The notes under the pieces: generated by a model
The model's database searches: none
What the model was told of the DNA's origin: nothing
What the model saw: the letters and a program-made list of their open reading frames with translations, nothing else
Made by a program: the position numbers and the translations under genes
From: Sulfitobacter sp. W027
GTDB taxonomy: Bacteria > Pseudomonadota > Alphaproteobacteria > Rhodobacterales > Rhodobacteraceae
Length of the DNA: 64,000 nt
Direction of reading: 5' to 3'
NCBI RefSeq assembly: GCF_025143985.1
Contig: NZ_CP083566.1
Span: 1 to 64,000, forward strand
Shown: one piece after another, positions 17,734-26,524 of the stretch
How positions within the stretch are numbered: the first letter of the stretch is position 1
Layout of the letters: every line of letters begins with the position of its first letter

Positions 17734-17751
17734 TTGTCATATAGCTGTAAC
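17734..17751 (+). promoter_or_regulatory. PHO-box-like direct repeat upstream of phnD
   Basis: The plus strand reads TTGTCAT-ATAG-CTGTAAC, two 7-base units 11 bases apart, close to the PhoB consensus CTGTCAT-N4-CTGTCAT. It lies 113 bases upstream of phnD, but the repeat is on the strand opposite to the phnD transcript. It suggests control by phosphate starvation; the orientation is unusual. Confidence 0.5.
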
Positions 17752-17819
17752 AACCCACCCCAAAGCAAGGCAAGCGTCACCGCGATTGAACGTAACATAA
17801 GATAGGGCGCGCGTGCCGC

Positions 17820-18533
17820 TTAAAGATCGAGTTCGATCTTACGCACCCGGTCGCGCAGCAGGGTTTTGGACACGGTCAGCAGATGCTGCTCCATCGCCGA
17901 AGCCGCGCCGAGGGAGTCGCGCCGGGCGATGGCGTCGTTCAGCGTCATATGCTGCTCGCCGAGGACCTGCAGCGTTTCAGGCGCGTGATAGGTGCGGCGG
18001 CGGGAGGTCCAAGCCACTTCGCGTCGCACAGCGCGGATGGATTCGTAGACCGTGAGGAACAACGGATTCCGCGCCATTTCAGCAATCTTATAGTGAAACA
18101 TGTCATCCGCCGCCTCATAGGCGTCCGGGTCACTGAGGTTCAGCGTGGCGCGCATCAACTGGTCCAGCCGTTCGATCTCTTGCGGGCGAGCGCGGTCGGC
18201 AGCGAGGGCGGCAAGGGCAGGTTCAACCTCAAGGCGCACTTCCATCACATCGCTTGGCGTCACCTGCCGCGCGAGATGGCGCAGGCTGTCGGCATTGGTG
18301 GCGGGCGGCGGTGTGGCGAATGTGCCTTGGCCGTGGCGGCGGTAGATCGTGCCGTCTTCTTGCAGAAGGCCGAGGGCCAGCCGCAACCGCGCACGGCTCA
18401 CGCCCAGATGCTCAGCCAGTGTTCGTTCGGGCGGCATGCGCCCATCGTTAAGAATATCCCCCTGCCGGATCGCGCTGCGCAGCCGCTCGGCCAACTCGTC
18501 TTCTCTTGGGGCAGGCTGGGGATTCTGGGTCAT
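17820..18533 (-). CDS. GntR-family regulator with FCD domain (FadR subfamily)
   Basis: This 237-residue protein has an N-terminal winged helix (DELAERLRSAIRQGDI ... PPERTLAEHLGVSRARLRLAL, residues ~12-65). A C-terminal all-helical FCD domain follows, with metal-site residues in VRLEVEPALAAL, DDMFHYKIAEMARN and LGEQHMTLNDAI. Such proteins are ligand-responsive repressors, often of organic-acid genes. The start overlaps the TauE-type exporter stop (ATGA), so it is the last gene of the long operon starting at 27528. It may report on a metabolite of imported peptides or amino acids. Confidence 0.9.
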   Translation of the reverse strand: MTQNPQPAPREDELAERLRSAIRQGDILNDGRMPPERTLAEHLGVSRARLRLALGLLQEDGTIYRRHGQGTFATPPPATNADSLRHLARQVTPSDVMEVRLEVEPALAALAADRARPQEIERLDQLMRATLNLSDPDAYEAADDMFHYKIAEMARNPLFLTVYESIRAVRREVAWTSRRRTYHAPETLQVLGEQHMTLNDAIARRDSLGAASAMEQHLLTVSKTLLRDRVRKIELDL

Positions 18534-19372
18534 GACTTGGAAAACACTTCGAATAGATCAAACAACATACGCAAAGACGTTATCATTAGGAAAATTCCGA
18601 AGGCAAACCGAAGCGCACGGCGCGGGATGCTATGTGCCAATTTCACACCGACATGGGCAAAGCTGGAGGTCAGCGGGATGATGATCGCCGCAGCGGCAAG
18701 GTTCACATAGCCAAGCGAGAAGGGCGGCAGCCCCTCGGCACCAAGCCCGGTCAGCGCATAGACCACCGCACCGGGCAGCCCAATGATAAAGCCGATCGCG
18801 GCAGAGGTGCCAACGGCGCGGCGGATGTCATAGCCCAGAAAGTTTAGCAACGGCACGCCGATGGTGCCGCCTCCGATGCCCATCATCGCCGACAGCCCGC
18901 CCGTCACAACGCCCAGCACTGCCCAGATCGGCTTGGCAAAGCCACGCGGCGTCGGGTCGTCCTTGGTCTTGCGAAGGATCATGTCGAGGGCGACGAGGGC
19001 TGCAACGGTGGCAAAGACCGCAACGAGAATCAGCCCTGAGACATAGCCCCCCAAAAGCGCGCCGATGACAACGCCAACCAAAAGCGACGGCGCCCAGAGT
19101 TTCAGCAAGTCCATATCAATCGCGCCGCGTTTGAAGTGACCATAGCCCGAGGAGAGAGAGGTAAAGACGATAGTTGCCAGCGACGTACCCACAGCCACCT
19201 GCATGGTAATTGCCGGGTCCATCCCCGCCGTCGACAGGGCCAGATAGAGCGCCGGCACAATCACAATACCGCCGCCCACGCCAAGCAGGCCCGCAAGGAT
19301 ACCGCCGAAAATACCGGCGGTCACCGCAATGGCGAGGAGGGGCAGAAGCTGGCCGAGGTCTAGCGCGTTCAT
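18530..19372 (-). CDS. TauE/SafE-family sulfite or organosulfur exporter
   Basis: This 280-residue integral membrane protein has about eight helices and the two internal repeats of the TSUP family, seen as GGILAGLLGVGGGIVIVP (residues ~20-40) and GGLSAMMGIGGGTIGVP (residues ~160). Known relatives export sulfite, sulfoacetate or related anions. It lies 4 bases after the DUF1028 gene and overlaps the GntR gene. Within an operon containing gamma-glutamyltransferase it could remove sulfite formed from cysteine of glutathione-like peptides. That role is inference. Confidence 0.9.
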   Translation of the reverse strand: MNALDLGQLLPLLAIAVTAGIFGGILAGLLGVGGGIVIVPALYLALSTAGMDPAITMQVAVGTSLATIVFTSLSSGYGHFKRGAIDMDLLKLWAPSLLVGVVIGALLGGYVSGLILVAVFATVAALVALDMILRKTKDDPTPRGFAKPIWAVLGVVTGGLSAMMGIGGGTIGVPLLNFLGYDIRRAVGTSAAIGFIIGLPGAVVYALTGLGAEGLPPFSLGYVNLAAAAIIIPLTSSFAHVGVKLAHSIPRRALRFAFGIFLMITSLRMLFDLFEVFSKS

Positions 19373-19376
19373 CGAT

Positions 19377-20138
19377 TTAATCTTTCTTTGTCTCTAAATC
19401 TGTCGCCTGCGACCGGCTGGGTTTCCCCGCGGCGCGGCGCGCCTCTTCGGCCCGCGCAATCGCGGCATCAATCGGCGCGCGATCAGAGGTGCCCGAGAAA
19501 TTGTCGAGGCTTGGCATCGCTTCGGCCACATGGAGGTAGCGCTCTCCTGCGACTTCAAGCAGCCGGTCAAGTTCGCTGAGCGGATCGCCGTGATCGTCGA
19601 CGCGCAGGTCGAGATAGGCATGGTCCTGCCCGCGGTGGATCACCAGCCCCGCCGCCTGACGCCCGCGTTTGTCACCGCCCGCCTCTTCGCCCGCGCGCAT
19701 GGCGGCGAGCAGGCGTTCGGCCATCGGCAAGTCACTGCGCGCGGCATAGGTTTCAAACGTGGCCTCCACAACCTCCGGCCCGGTCAGCATATTGCCCGCA
19801 ACCGAATGAATGGTCCCTACGCGGTGCCCGGCCCAATCGACACAGCCCGTGCCGGTATGCGCGGCAAAATTGCCCTTGGCGTCAAGCATGTGGCACTGGC
19901 GGATGTCGCGCCCCGCGTCGCGTGCGGCGAATTCCTTCAGCAGAGCTTCGGCCGGGTCGCCGCTTTCCAACATGCGCCGTCCTTCGGTCCCCCAAAGCGG
20001 GTTGACGAAAGCCTGCGTGGCCACGGCGACCCGCCGCCCGATGTAAGGCACGACGGCACCGCAGGCGAAAAAGCGGCTGGCGACGGCGATGCCAATCTCA
20101 TGGGTGTCAGGATCACGGGCGATGATGGAATAGGTCAT
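19377..20138 (-). CDS. DUF1028 family protein (Ntn-hydrolase-like)
   Basis: The 253-residue protein begins MTYSIIARDPDTHEIGIAVAS, the conserved start of the DUF1028 family, and keeps the VATQAFVNPLWG and HSVAGNMLTGPEVVEA blocks. DUF1028 proteins have an Ntn-hydrolase-like fold and often occur with peptidase or gamma-glutamyltransferase genes. The residues after ~220 are Ala/Arg-rich and probably disordered. It follows the gamma-glutamyltransferase gene by 3 bases and precedes the TauE-type exporter by 4. A role in hydrolysing an amide or peptide product is plausible but unproven. Confidence 0.87.
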   Translation of the reverse strand: MTYSIIARDPDTHEIGIAVASRFFACGAVVPYIGRRVAVATQAFVNPLWGTEGRRMLESGDPAEALLKEFAARDAGRDIRQCHMLDAKGNFAAHTGTGCVDWAGHRVGTIHSVAGNMLTGPEVVEATFETYAARSDLPMAERLLAAMRAGEEAGGDKRGRQAAGLVIHRGQDHAYLDLRVDDHGDPLSELDRLLEVAGERYLHVAEAMPSLDNFSGTSDRAPIDAAIARAEEARRAAGKPSRSQATDLETKKD

Positions 20139-20141
20139 GGG

Positions 20142-21935
20142 TTAACGTCCTACGGCATAGGCCTGCATGAGGCGGGGGGTCGCGGCGGCCTGAAGGCTGC
20201 CATCGGGGTGGCGCAGCGCGGCGGTCATCCGCCCCACTGACCAAGGCTCGGCCACGGTGACGATATGGCCCCGTGCGCGCAGCCCATCGATTACGGCAGG
20301 CCCGACATTGGGTTCGATCATCATCTCGCCGGGCAGGGCTTGGCGGGGGTAGAAGCTGCTTTGAAAATGCATGGTGTGGAACAGCGGCGCGTCCATGCCT
20401 TCTTGCAGGTCGAGCCCGTGATGCACAAAGCGCAGGAACCAGATCAACTGCCATTGATCCTGCTGGTCGCCACCCGGTGTGCCAAAAACCAACTGCCGCC
20501 CGTCCGAATGTTCGGCAAAGGAGGGGGTCAATGTGGTGCGCGGACGCCGACCGGGGGCGAGGGAGGTGGGCAAACCGCGCTCAAGCCAAAACATTTGCGC
20601 GCGCGAGTTCAACGGAAAGCCAAGCCCCGGCACGACCGGATTGCTTTGCAACCACCCGCCCGAAGGCGTGGCCGAGACCATATTGCCCCAACGGTCGATC
20701 ACATCAAGATGCACGGTATCGCCGCGTTTTTCGGTCAGATGGGCCATCGTCGGCTCTTGGGGGGCGGCGTTCTTGATGCCGAAATCACGGGCAGCCCGTT
20801 CGATATAACGCTCGGCCAGATGCTCTAGTCCCGCAATCACGCCGGGGCGTTGCTCTAGCGAAGCCTTTCCGTTGACCAGTTTCGCGCGCTCAGCGTTATA
20901 GGCGTCAGAGAGCAGTTCTTCCATCGGGATGATGCTCTGTTCGGGGTCGCCGTAATAGGCCTCGCGGTCAGCATAGGCAAGTTTCATCGCCTCGATCACC
21001 GTATGGGTGAAAGAGGCCCCCATCGGGTCCATTCCGGCAAGATCGAAATGTTTGAGGATGGCGAGGGTTTGCAAAAACACTGGCCCCTGCGACCATGCAT
21101 GGGTCTTGTGCACCGTCCAGCCGTGGTATTCGTAAGTGAGCGTGTCTTCATAGCTGGCCTGCCAATTGGCCATGTCTTGGCGCGCCAAGAGGGCGCTGTT
21201 CTTTTGCTCTGACACGTCATGCACGCAGGCGTCTTCGAGGTAGTCGAAAATTGCATCGGCCACGAACCCTTCGGACCAGATTTTGCGCGCTGCCTCGATC
21301 TGCGCGTTGCGGTCCTCACCTGCGGCTTCGGCCTCGCGCAGAATCCGTTCATAGACGGCGGCCAGATCGGGGTTTTTGAAGTTGGCATTCGGCTCTGGCG
21401 CTTCGCCGCCCGGCGTCCAGACGGCGGCGGAGCTGGGCCATTCGGCGGCGAAATATTCGGCCAGCCCCTTAATGGTGTTCGACACGCGCGGCAGCACCGG
21501 ATGCCCGTCGCGGGCATAGTCGATCGCGGGCTGCAGCACGTCGCGCAGGCCCATGGTGCCATGGTCGCGCAGCATCAGCATCCAGCCGTCAAAGGCACCG
21601 GGCACCACTGTCGACAGAAGCCCCGAGCCGGGGATTAGCTTAAGCCCGAGTTCCTCAAAATGCTCCAGCTTGGCGGCGGCGGGGCTGACCCCTTGGGCGC
21701 AGACGACCTTGGTCGCCTTCTTCTCCGCGTCGTGAAAGATGATCGGCAGATCGCCCGCCGGGCCGTTCAGATGCGGCTCGACCACCTGCAAAACGAAACC
21801 CGCAGCCACGGCGGCGTCAAAGGCATTGCCGCCTTTTTCGAGGATGCCAAAACCCACGGTCGAGGCGATCCAATGAGTTGAGGTGGTGACACCGAAGGAG
21901 CCGCGGATCTCGGGGCGGGTGGTGAAGGTGGTCAT
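20142..21935 (-). CDS. ggt: Gamma-glutamyltransferase (copy 1)
   Basis: This 597-residue Ntn-hydrolase cleaves gamma-glutamyl bonds such as that of glutathione. The autoprocessing and catalytic Thr407 lies in GDTVHLDVIDRWGN. Landmarks of the large subunit are GGNAFDAAVAAGFVLQVVEPHLNGPAGD and SMGLRDVLQPAIDYA-like helices. The small-subunit SGGW and PGRRPRTTLTPSF segments are also present. No signal peptide is evident, so the enzyme may be cytoplasmic, in keeping with uptake of intact peptides by the ABC transporter encoded immediately upstream (11-base gap). A second, more distant copy is at 54250-55839. Confidence 0.92.
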   Translation of the reverse strand: MTTFTTRPEIRGSFGVTTSTHWIASTVGFGILEKGGNAFDAAVAAGFVLQVVEPHLNGPAGDLPIIFHDAEKKATKVVCAQGVSPAAAKLEHFEELGLKLIPGSGLLSTVVPGAFDGWMLMLRDHGTMGLRDVLQPAIDYARDGHPVLPRVSNTIKGLAEYFAAEWPSSAAVWTPGGEAPEPNANFKNPDLAAVYERILREAEAAGEDRNAQIEAARKIWSEGFVADAIFDYLEDACVHDVSEQKNSALLARQDMANWQASYEDTLTYEYHGWTVHKTHAWSQGPVFLQTLAILKHFDLAGMDPMGASFTHTVIEAMKLAYADREAYYGDPEQSIIPMEELLSDAYNAERAKLVNGKASLEQRPGVIAGLEHLAERYIERAARDFGIKNAAPQEPTMAHLTEKRGDTVHLDVIDRWGNMVSATPSGGWLQSNPVVPGLGFPLNSRAQMFWLERGLPTSLAPGRRPRTTLTPSFAEHSDGRQLVFGTPGGDQQDQWQLIWFLRFVHHGLDLQEGMDAPLFHTMHFQSSFYPRQALPGEMMIEPNVGPAVIDGLRARGHIVTVAEPWSVGRMTAALRHPDGSLQAAATPRLMQAYAVGR

Positions 21936-21946
21936 GTCGTCTCCGG

Positions 21947-22846
21947 TCAGTGTTCGCGCGGGTCCAGCGCATCGCGCAGACCATCGCCGAGAAGGTTAAA
22001 GCCAAGCACGACCATAAAGATCGCAATGCCGGGCCAGAGCGCCATCCAAGGCGCTTGATTGAGGAAGTTTTTCGCCGTGTTCAGCATCGAGCCCCAAGAG
22101 GGCGCAGGGGGCTGCTGGCCGAGGCCAAGGAAGGACAGGGAGGCTTCGGCGATGATCGCAGTGGCGACGGTCAGCGTGGCCTGCACAAGCACGGGCGGCA
22201 GCACGTTGGGGAAAATATAGCGGCGCAGGATGCGTGGGGTCGACAGGCCAATGGCACGCGCGCTCTCGACGTAATCCTCGGCGGCGACGCTCAGCACCTG
22301 ACCGCGGGTCAGGCGGATGAAGATCGGCGTGGCAGAGATGCCGATGGCAATCATAGCGTTGGTCAGGCTGGGCCCCAAAAACGCGGCCAGCGCGATGGCG
22401 AGGATAAGGAAGGGCGCAGCCAGCAGGGCCTCGGTGCAGCGCGAGATCACCGCATCCGTCCAACCACCGAAATAACCCGCAACGATGCCAAGGGGCACGC
22501 CAAGCCCTAGCGCGATGGCGACAGAAACGACACCCGCAAGAAGGGATGCCTGTGCCCCCCAGATCAGACGGCTCAGCACATCGCGGCCCAGCTCGTCGGT
22601 GCCCATCCAATGCGCGGCGGACGGCCCTTTGCGCACCGCGCCCCAGTCGGTAGCAGACGGGTCGGGGATCGGCAGCAGCGGTGCCAGCAAAGCGATGGAG
22701 CAGAAGAAAACCACCAGCACCCCGCCCAGCATGGCGCTGCGGTGGTGGCGGAATTTCTTCCAGACCCGGTTCTCGGGACGGGCCGAGAGAACGGGATCAG
22801 CCGCACTTTCGGCGTCGATGGTGATGGGTGTGGCAGGTTGGGCCAT
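21947..22846 (-). CDS. Peptide-type ABC transporter permease (DppC family, system 1)
   Basis: This 299-residue permease has an N-terminal cytoplasmic stretch and OppC/DppC landmarks: MGTDELGRDVLSRLIWGAQ near residue 85, then the EAA loop EDYVESARAIGLSTPRIL. It ends GFNLLGDGLRDALDPR, the family C-terminus. It abuts the DppB gene (1-base overlap) and precedes gamma-glutamyltransferase. It forms the channel with the DppB-type protein for import of di- or oligopeptides, glutathione or related compounds. Confidence 0.93.
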   Translation of the reverse strand: MAQPATPITIDAESAADPVLSARPENRVWKKFRHHRSAMLGGVLVVFFCSIALLAPLLPIPDPSATDWGAVRKGPSAAHWMGTDELGRDVLSRLIWGAQASLLAGVVSVAIALGLGVPLGIVAGYFGGWTDAVISRCTEALLAAPFLILAIALAAFLGPSLTNAMIAIGISATPIFIRLTRGQVLSVAAEDYVESARAIGLSTPRILRRYIFPNVLPPVLVQATLTVATAIIAEASLSFLGLGQQPPAPSWGSMLNTAKNFLNQAPWMALWPGIAIFMVVLGFNLLGDGLRDALDPREH

Positions 22847-23790
22847 TATTGCTTCCTCAGGCGGGGGTTCAGCAGCACATAGGCGACATCGGCCAGCAGG
22901 TTCATGAAGATGAAGCCGACGGCGGTGACCAGCACGATCCCCTGCACCACGGCGTAATCCCGGTTGAACACCGCATCGACCACAAGCTTGCCAAAGCCGG
23001 GGATGGTGAAAATCTGTTCGGTCAGCACCGCGCCCGCGATCAACTCACCAAAGAGCAGGGCGGTCAGGGTAACGATCGGCGTCAGCGCGTTGCGAAAGGC
23101 GTGTTTAAGGATGACTTTGCGCTCAACCAACCCTTTGGCGCGGGCGGTGCGGACATAGTCACTGCTCATCACGCTCAACATGGCGGAACGGGTGTGGCGC
23201 ATCAGCGTCGCGGCAAGCGCGGTGCCCAGCACGAAGGCGGGCATCAGCATGACGGTGATGGAACGCACAGGGTCTTCGCTCAGCGGCACATAGCCCGAGG
23301 CAGGCAACAGCTTCCATTTCACCGAGACCAGCAAGATCAGCATGATGCCGAGCCAGAAGTTCGGGATTGAAAGGCCAGACAGCGCTACGACATTCGCGAT
23401 ATAATCGGTCAGCGTGCCCTTCTTAACCGCCGAAAAGATGCCTGCGGGAATGCCGATCAGCATGGCAAAGATCATCGCCATGGTGGCCAATTGAATGGTT
23501 ACGGGCAGTTTCTGCCCGATCAGTTCCAGCACCGGCTGGTTGGTGCGCAGCGAGATACCAAGATCTCCGGTCAGCGCGTTGCCGATCCAAGTGAAATACT
23601 GCACCGGGATGGGATCGTTCAGCCGGTATTTTTCACGCAGGAACTCTAGCACCTGCGGGTCGCGTTCCTCGCCGGCCATGGCCAGCACCGGGTCGCCCGG
23701 CAGCAGCTTTTGCAAGGTGAAGACAAAAACCGAGATCAGGATGATCGTCGGAATCGCGATCACCACACGGCGCAGGATGAAGGACAGCAT
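22846..23790 (-). CDS. Peptide-type ABC transporter permease (DppB family, system 1)
   Basis: This 314-residue permease begins MLSFILRRVVIAIPTI, the usual DppB start. Other landmarks are LLPGDPVLAM and the EAA loop SDYVRTARAKGLVERKVI. A GTG at 23805 is in frame and would add five residues, but the ATG at 23790 fits the family better. About six helices are visible. It pairs with the DppC-type permease downstream. A GC hairpin (23822-23840) separates it from the binding-protein gene. Confidence 0.93.
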   Translation of the reverse strand: MLSFILRRVVIAIPTIILISVFVFTLQKLLPGDPVLAMAGEERDPQVLEFLREKYRLNDPIPVQYFTWIGNALTGDLGISLRTNQPVLELIGQKLPVTIQLATMAMIFAMLIGIPAGIFSAVKKGTLTDYIANVVALSGLSIPNFWLGIMLILLVSVKWKLLPASGYVPLSEDPVRSITVMLMPAFVLGTALAATLMRHTRSAMLSVMSSDYVRTARAKGLVERKVILKHAFRNALTPIVTLTALLFGELIAGAVLTEQIFTIPGFGKLVVDAVFNRDYAVVQGIVLVTAVGFIFMNLLADVAYVLLNPRLRKQ

Positions 23791-23821
23791 GTTGAAATGT
23801 CTCACTCAGAGGGAGGGGCAC

Positions 23822-23840
23822 CGCCGGGACCGGCCCGGCG
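23822..23840 (-). terminator. GC hairpin between binding-protein and permease genes (system 1)
   Basis: A 7-bp stem (CGCCGGG / CCCGGCG) with a 5-base loop lies in the gap after the solute-binding protein gene. It has no T run and may be an mRNA-stabilising or weak attenuating structure. Confidence 0.4.
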
Positions 23841-23858
23841 ATGCGTATGGGGAAGGTT

Positions 23859-25373
23859 TTACCCTTCTTCTTTTTTCATGCCCGCAAGGCGGATCATGCC
23901 ATCAGGATAGGGGGTGAAACCGGTGATGTCGGAATCCAGCGCCCAGATCCATGTCTGGTGGTAAAGGTACACGATCGGCAGCTCTTCGTTCAGGATCGCA
24001 CGGGCCGCGGTATAGCTTTCGCGACGCACGTCTTGATCGTTGGATTTGCGCGCTTTGTTCAGCAGCTCATCCACTTCCGGGTTCGAGAACTTGGAATCGT
24101 TGATGCCGCCATCGGAGGTCATGAACTGGTGGATGTTGCCATCGGGGTCCACACGGCCCGACCAGCCGATCTGGCTCGCCTGATAGTCCCCCGCCGATTG
24201 GTCGGCCAGCAGCGTCGCGAATTCCTTGGAGGTGATCGAGATGTTGATCCCCGCCTCAGCCGCCATGGACTGTACGACCTGCATCAGTTGCAGCGGGATC
24301 GTGGTGTTAGGCACCTGTACCTCAAGGTCGATGCCATCGGCAAAGCCCGCTTCGGCGAGCAGTTCCTTGGCCTTTTCTACGTCACGCTCGGGCACGGGGA
24401 AGTCGGTGCTGTACCAAGGCGAGTTCGGCGGGAAGGGCTGGTTGCCCGCGGCGAAGGCACCGTTGAAGACGACCTGATTGATTGCTTCGCGGTCGATGGC
24501 ATAGCTCAGCGCCTGACGCAGACGTTTGTCGTTGCCCCAAGGGTTGTCGCCCTTTTCGCCATTGGCGACATTGATGGTGATGCCTTGATAGCCCAGCGAC
24601 ACGGCGCTTTCGACCTTGATGCCGTCGTCACCTTCGGCCTGCGCCAGATCGGTCGCGGCCAGACGCTCCAGCATGTCGATGTCGCCCGATTGCAGGTTCG
24701 CCAGACGCACGGTGGTGTCGGGGATCGGCAAATAGGTGACGGTGTCGAAGTGGTATTCGTCGGCGTTGTAATAGTCGGCGAATTTCTCCAGCACGATGCG
24801 GTCTTGCGCGACGCGCTCTTTGAACTGATAGGGGCCGGAACAGACCGGCTCGAGGCCAAAGTCATCGCCTGCCGCTTCGGCGGCGGTGGGGGAGACCATC
24901 ATGCCCGCGCGGTCGGCCAGTTGGGCCATCAATGTGGCGTCGGCATCGGCCAGGTCAAAACGGATTTCGTGGCTGCCCAGCACTTCGACACCGGTGATCG
25001 AGCTCAGCTCGGATTTGCGGCGTGAGGTTTCCAGGTTCTGGCTGCGGTCGATGTTGGCGGCCACGGCCTCGGCGTCGAAGGGCGTGCCGTCATGGAACAC
25101 CGCGTCATCGCGCAGCTTCATCGTCAGTTGCTTGCCGTCCTCAGAAAAGGACCATTCGGTCGCCAGTTGCGGGATAATTTCAAGATCGGGGGTGATGTCC
25201 ACCAGCTTGTCGCAAAGCGAGGTATAGACGATCCGCCCCACAAAGGTGCGCGACTGGTCGGGGTCCAGCACATCGGCGTCAGATTGCAGCGCGATGCGCA
25301 GGTCAGCCGCCTGAGCGCCGAGGGTCGTGGCCCCAAGTAGCGCGGCGGCGAGGGTCATTTTGGTCAGTGTCAT
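23859..25373 (-). CDS. Peptide-type ABC transporter substrate-binding protein (system 1)
   Basis: This 504-residue family 5 extracellular binding protein has a signal peptide (MTLTKMTLAAALLGATTLG, cleavage after AQA). Family landmarks are LRDDAVFHDGTPFDAEAVAANIDR near residue 95, LRQALSYAIDREAINQVVFNG and YLYHQTWIWAL near the C-terminus. It binds peptides, glutathione or other solutes in the periplasm and delivers them to the DppBC-type permeases. The gene precedes the permeases and follows both ATPases, an order shared within this operon. The ligand is unknown; the linked gamma-glutamyltransferase suggests a gamma-glutamyl compound. Confidence 0.93.
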   Translation of the reverse strand: MTLTKMTLAAALLGATTLGAQAADLRIALQSDADVLDPDQSRTFVGRIVYTSLCDKLVDITPDLEIIPQLATEWSFSEDGKQLTMKLRDDAVFHDGTPFDAEAVAANIDRSQNLETSRRKSELSSITGVEVLGSHEIRFDLADADATLMAQLADRAGMMVSPTAAEAAGDDFGLEPVCSGPYQFKERVAQDRIVLEKFADYYNADEYHFDTVTYLPIPDTTVRLANLQSGDIDMLERLAATDLAQAEGDDGIKVESAVSLGYQGITINVANGEKGDNPWGNDKRLRQALSYAIDREAINQVVFNGAFAAGNQPFPPNSPWYSTDFPVPERDVEKAKELLAEAGFADGIDLEVQVPNTTIPLQLMQVVQSMAAEAGINISITSKEFATLLADQSAGDYQASQIGWSGRVDPDGNIHQFMTSDGGINDSKFSNPEVDELLNKARKSNDQDVRRESYTAARAILNEELPIVYLYHQTWIWALDSDITGFTPYPDGMIRLAGMKKEEG

Positions 25374-25414
25374 TTCGGACTCTCCTGTCGTTTCATTAAG
25401 TCTGGTTCAGCCTG

Positions 25415-26524
25415 TTATTCTTGGTCTTGGCGGGGGCGGAGCGTTGTCCGATCCCGCATGGCGTCTTGGTAAAGCGCAAAGCGCGCAGCCGCGCCGGGGG
25501 CACGTTCGGGCGCATCGGCAAGGCCGAGGTCCGGCGTGGCGGCGGCGATCTCTTCGAAAAAGTGGCAGGCGGCGATATGGCCGTCGCCTGCATCGGTTTC
25601 GCGCAAGGCAGGCGGCTCACTCGCGCAGCGTTCTTTGGCATAGGGGCAACGGGTGTGGAAACGGCAGCCCGCAGGCGGATTGGCCGGGCTTGGCATCTCA
25701 CCCTCAAGCGCGGTCTGCGGCGTGCGCGCACCATGGGCGGCAACCGGAATGGCCGAGAGGAGCGCCCGGGTATAGGGGTGACGCGGGTGGTTGTAGACCG
25801 TATCGACAACGCCCTGTTCGACGATCTGGCCCAGATACATCACCGCCACACGGTCGCTCATATGGCGGATCACAGCGAGGTCATGGGCGATGATGACCAG
25901 TGTGAGCCCCAATTCATCGCGCAGATCGCCGAGCAGGTTAATCACCTGCGCCTGCACTGAGACGTCGAGTGCCGAGACAGGCTCATCCCCGATCACCAGT
26001 TTCGGGGCCGAGGCCAGCGCGCGGGCAATCCCGATCCGTTGGCGCTGGCCGCCCGAAAATTCATGTGGGTAGCGTTCCGCGTGCTCGGGGCGCAGGCCGA
26101 CTTTGGCCAGCAGTTCCGCCACTTTGCCGCGCCGCTCAGAGGCGGACATCTTGGGGAAATGCGTTTCCAGCGGTTCGCCGACCAGCTTGCCGACACTCAT
26201 CCGCGGGTTCAGCGAGGAAAAGGGGTCCTGAAAAATGAACTGCATGTCGCGGCGCAGCGCCGTGAGATCACGCCCGGCAAGGCTGCGCACATCAGCGCCG
26301 TCAAATTGCACATTACCTTCGGTCGGCGTCAGCAGCCGCATCAAAAGCCGCGCGAGGGTGGATTTACCGCAGCCGGACTCGCCGACGATGGCAAATGTCT
26401 CTCCACGCCGCACATCAAAGGAGACACCATCGACGGCCTTCACCGTGCCACTTGCAGCCAACATGCCGCCGCCAGTCTTGAAGTGCTTTTTCAGCGCACG
26501 CGCTTTGAGGATATGGTCGCTCAT
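25415..26524 (-). CDS. Peptide-type ABC transporter ATP-binding protein (DppF family, system 1)
   Basis: This 369-residue ATPase has Walker [10 protein letters not shown] near residue 50, the signature FSGGQRQRIGIARAL and Walker B LVIGDEPVSALD. The C-terminal oligopeptide transporter extension HTRCPYAKERC, with its Cys-rich cluster, is present. The tail after residue ~330 is longer than usual and Asp/Ala-rich. It overlaps the DppD-type gene by ATGA, and the two ATPases form the motor for the permeases encoded downstream. Confidence 0.93.
   Translation of the reverse strand: MSDHILKARALKKHFKTGGGMLAASGTVKAVDGVSFDVRRGETFAIVGESGCGKSTLARLLMRLLTPTEGNVQFDGADVRSLAGRDLTALRRDMQFIFQDPFSSLNPRMSVGKLVGEPLETHFPKMSASERRGKVAELLAKVGLRPEHAERYPHEFSGGQRQRIGIARALASAPKLVIGDEPVSALDVSVQAQVINLLGDLRDELGLTLVIIAHDLAVIRHMSDRVAVMYLGQIVEQGVVDTVYNHPRHPYTRALLSAIPVAAHGARTPQTALEGEMPSPANPPAGCRFHTRCPYAKERCASEPPALRETDAGDGHIAACHFFEEIAAATPDLGLADAPERAPGAAARFALYQDAMRDRTTLRPRQDQE

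Noticed and set aside
23841-25025. 394-codon open frame on the plus strand
   Set aside because: It is the shadow of the system 1 binding-protein gene; its translation has no recognisable domain.
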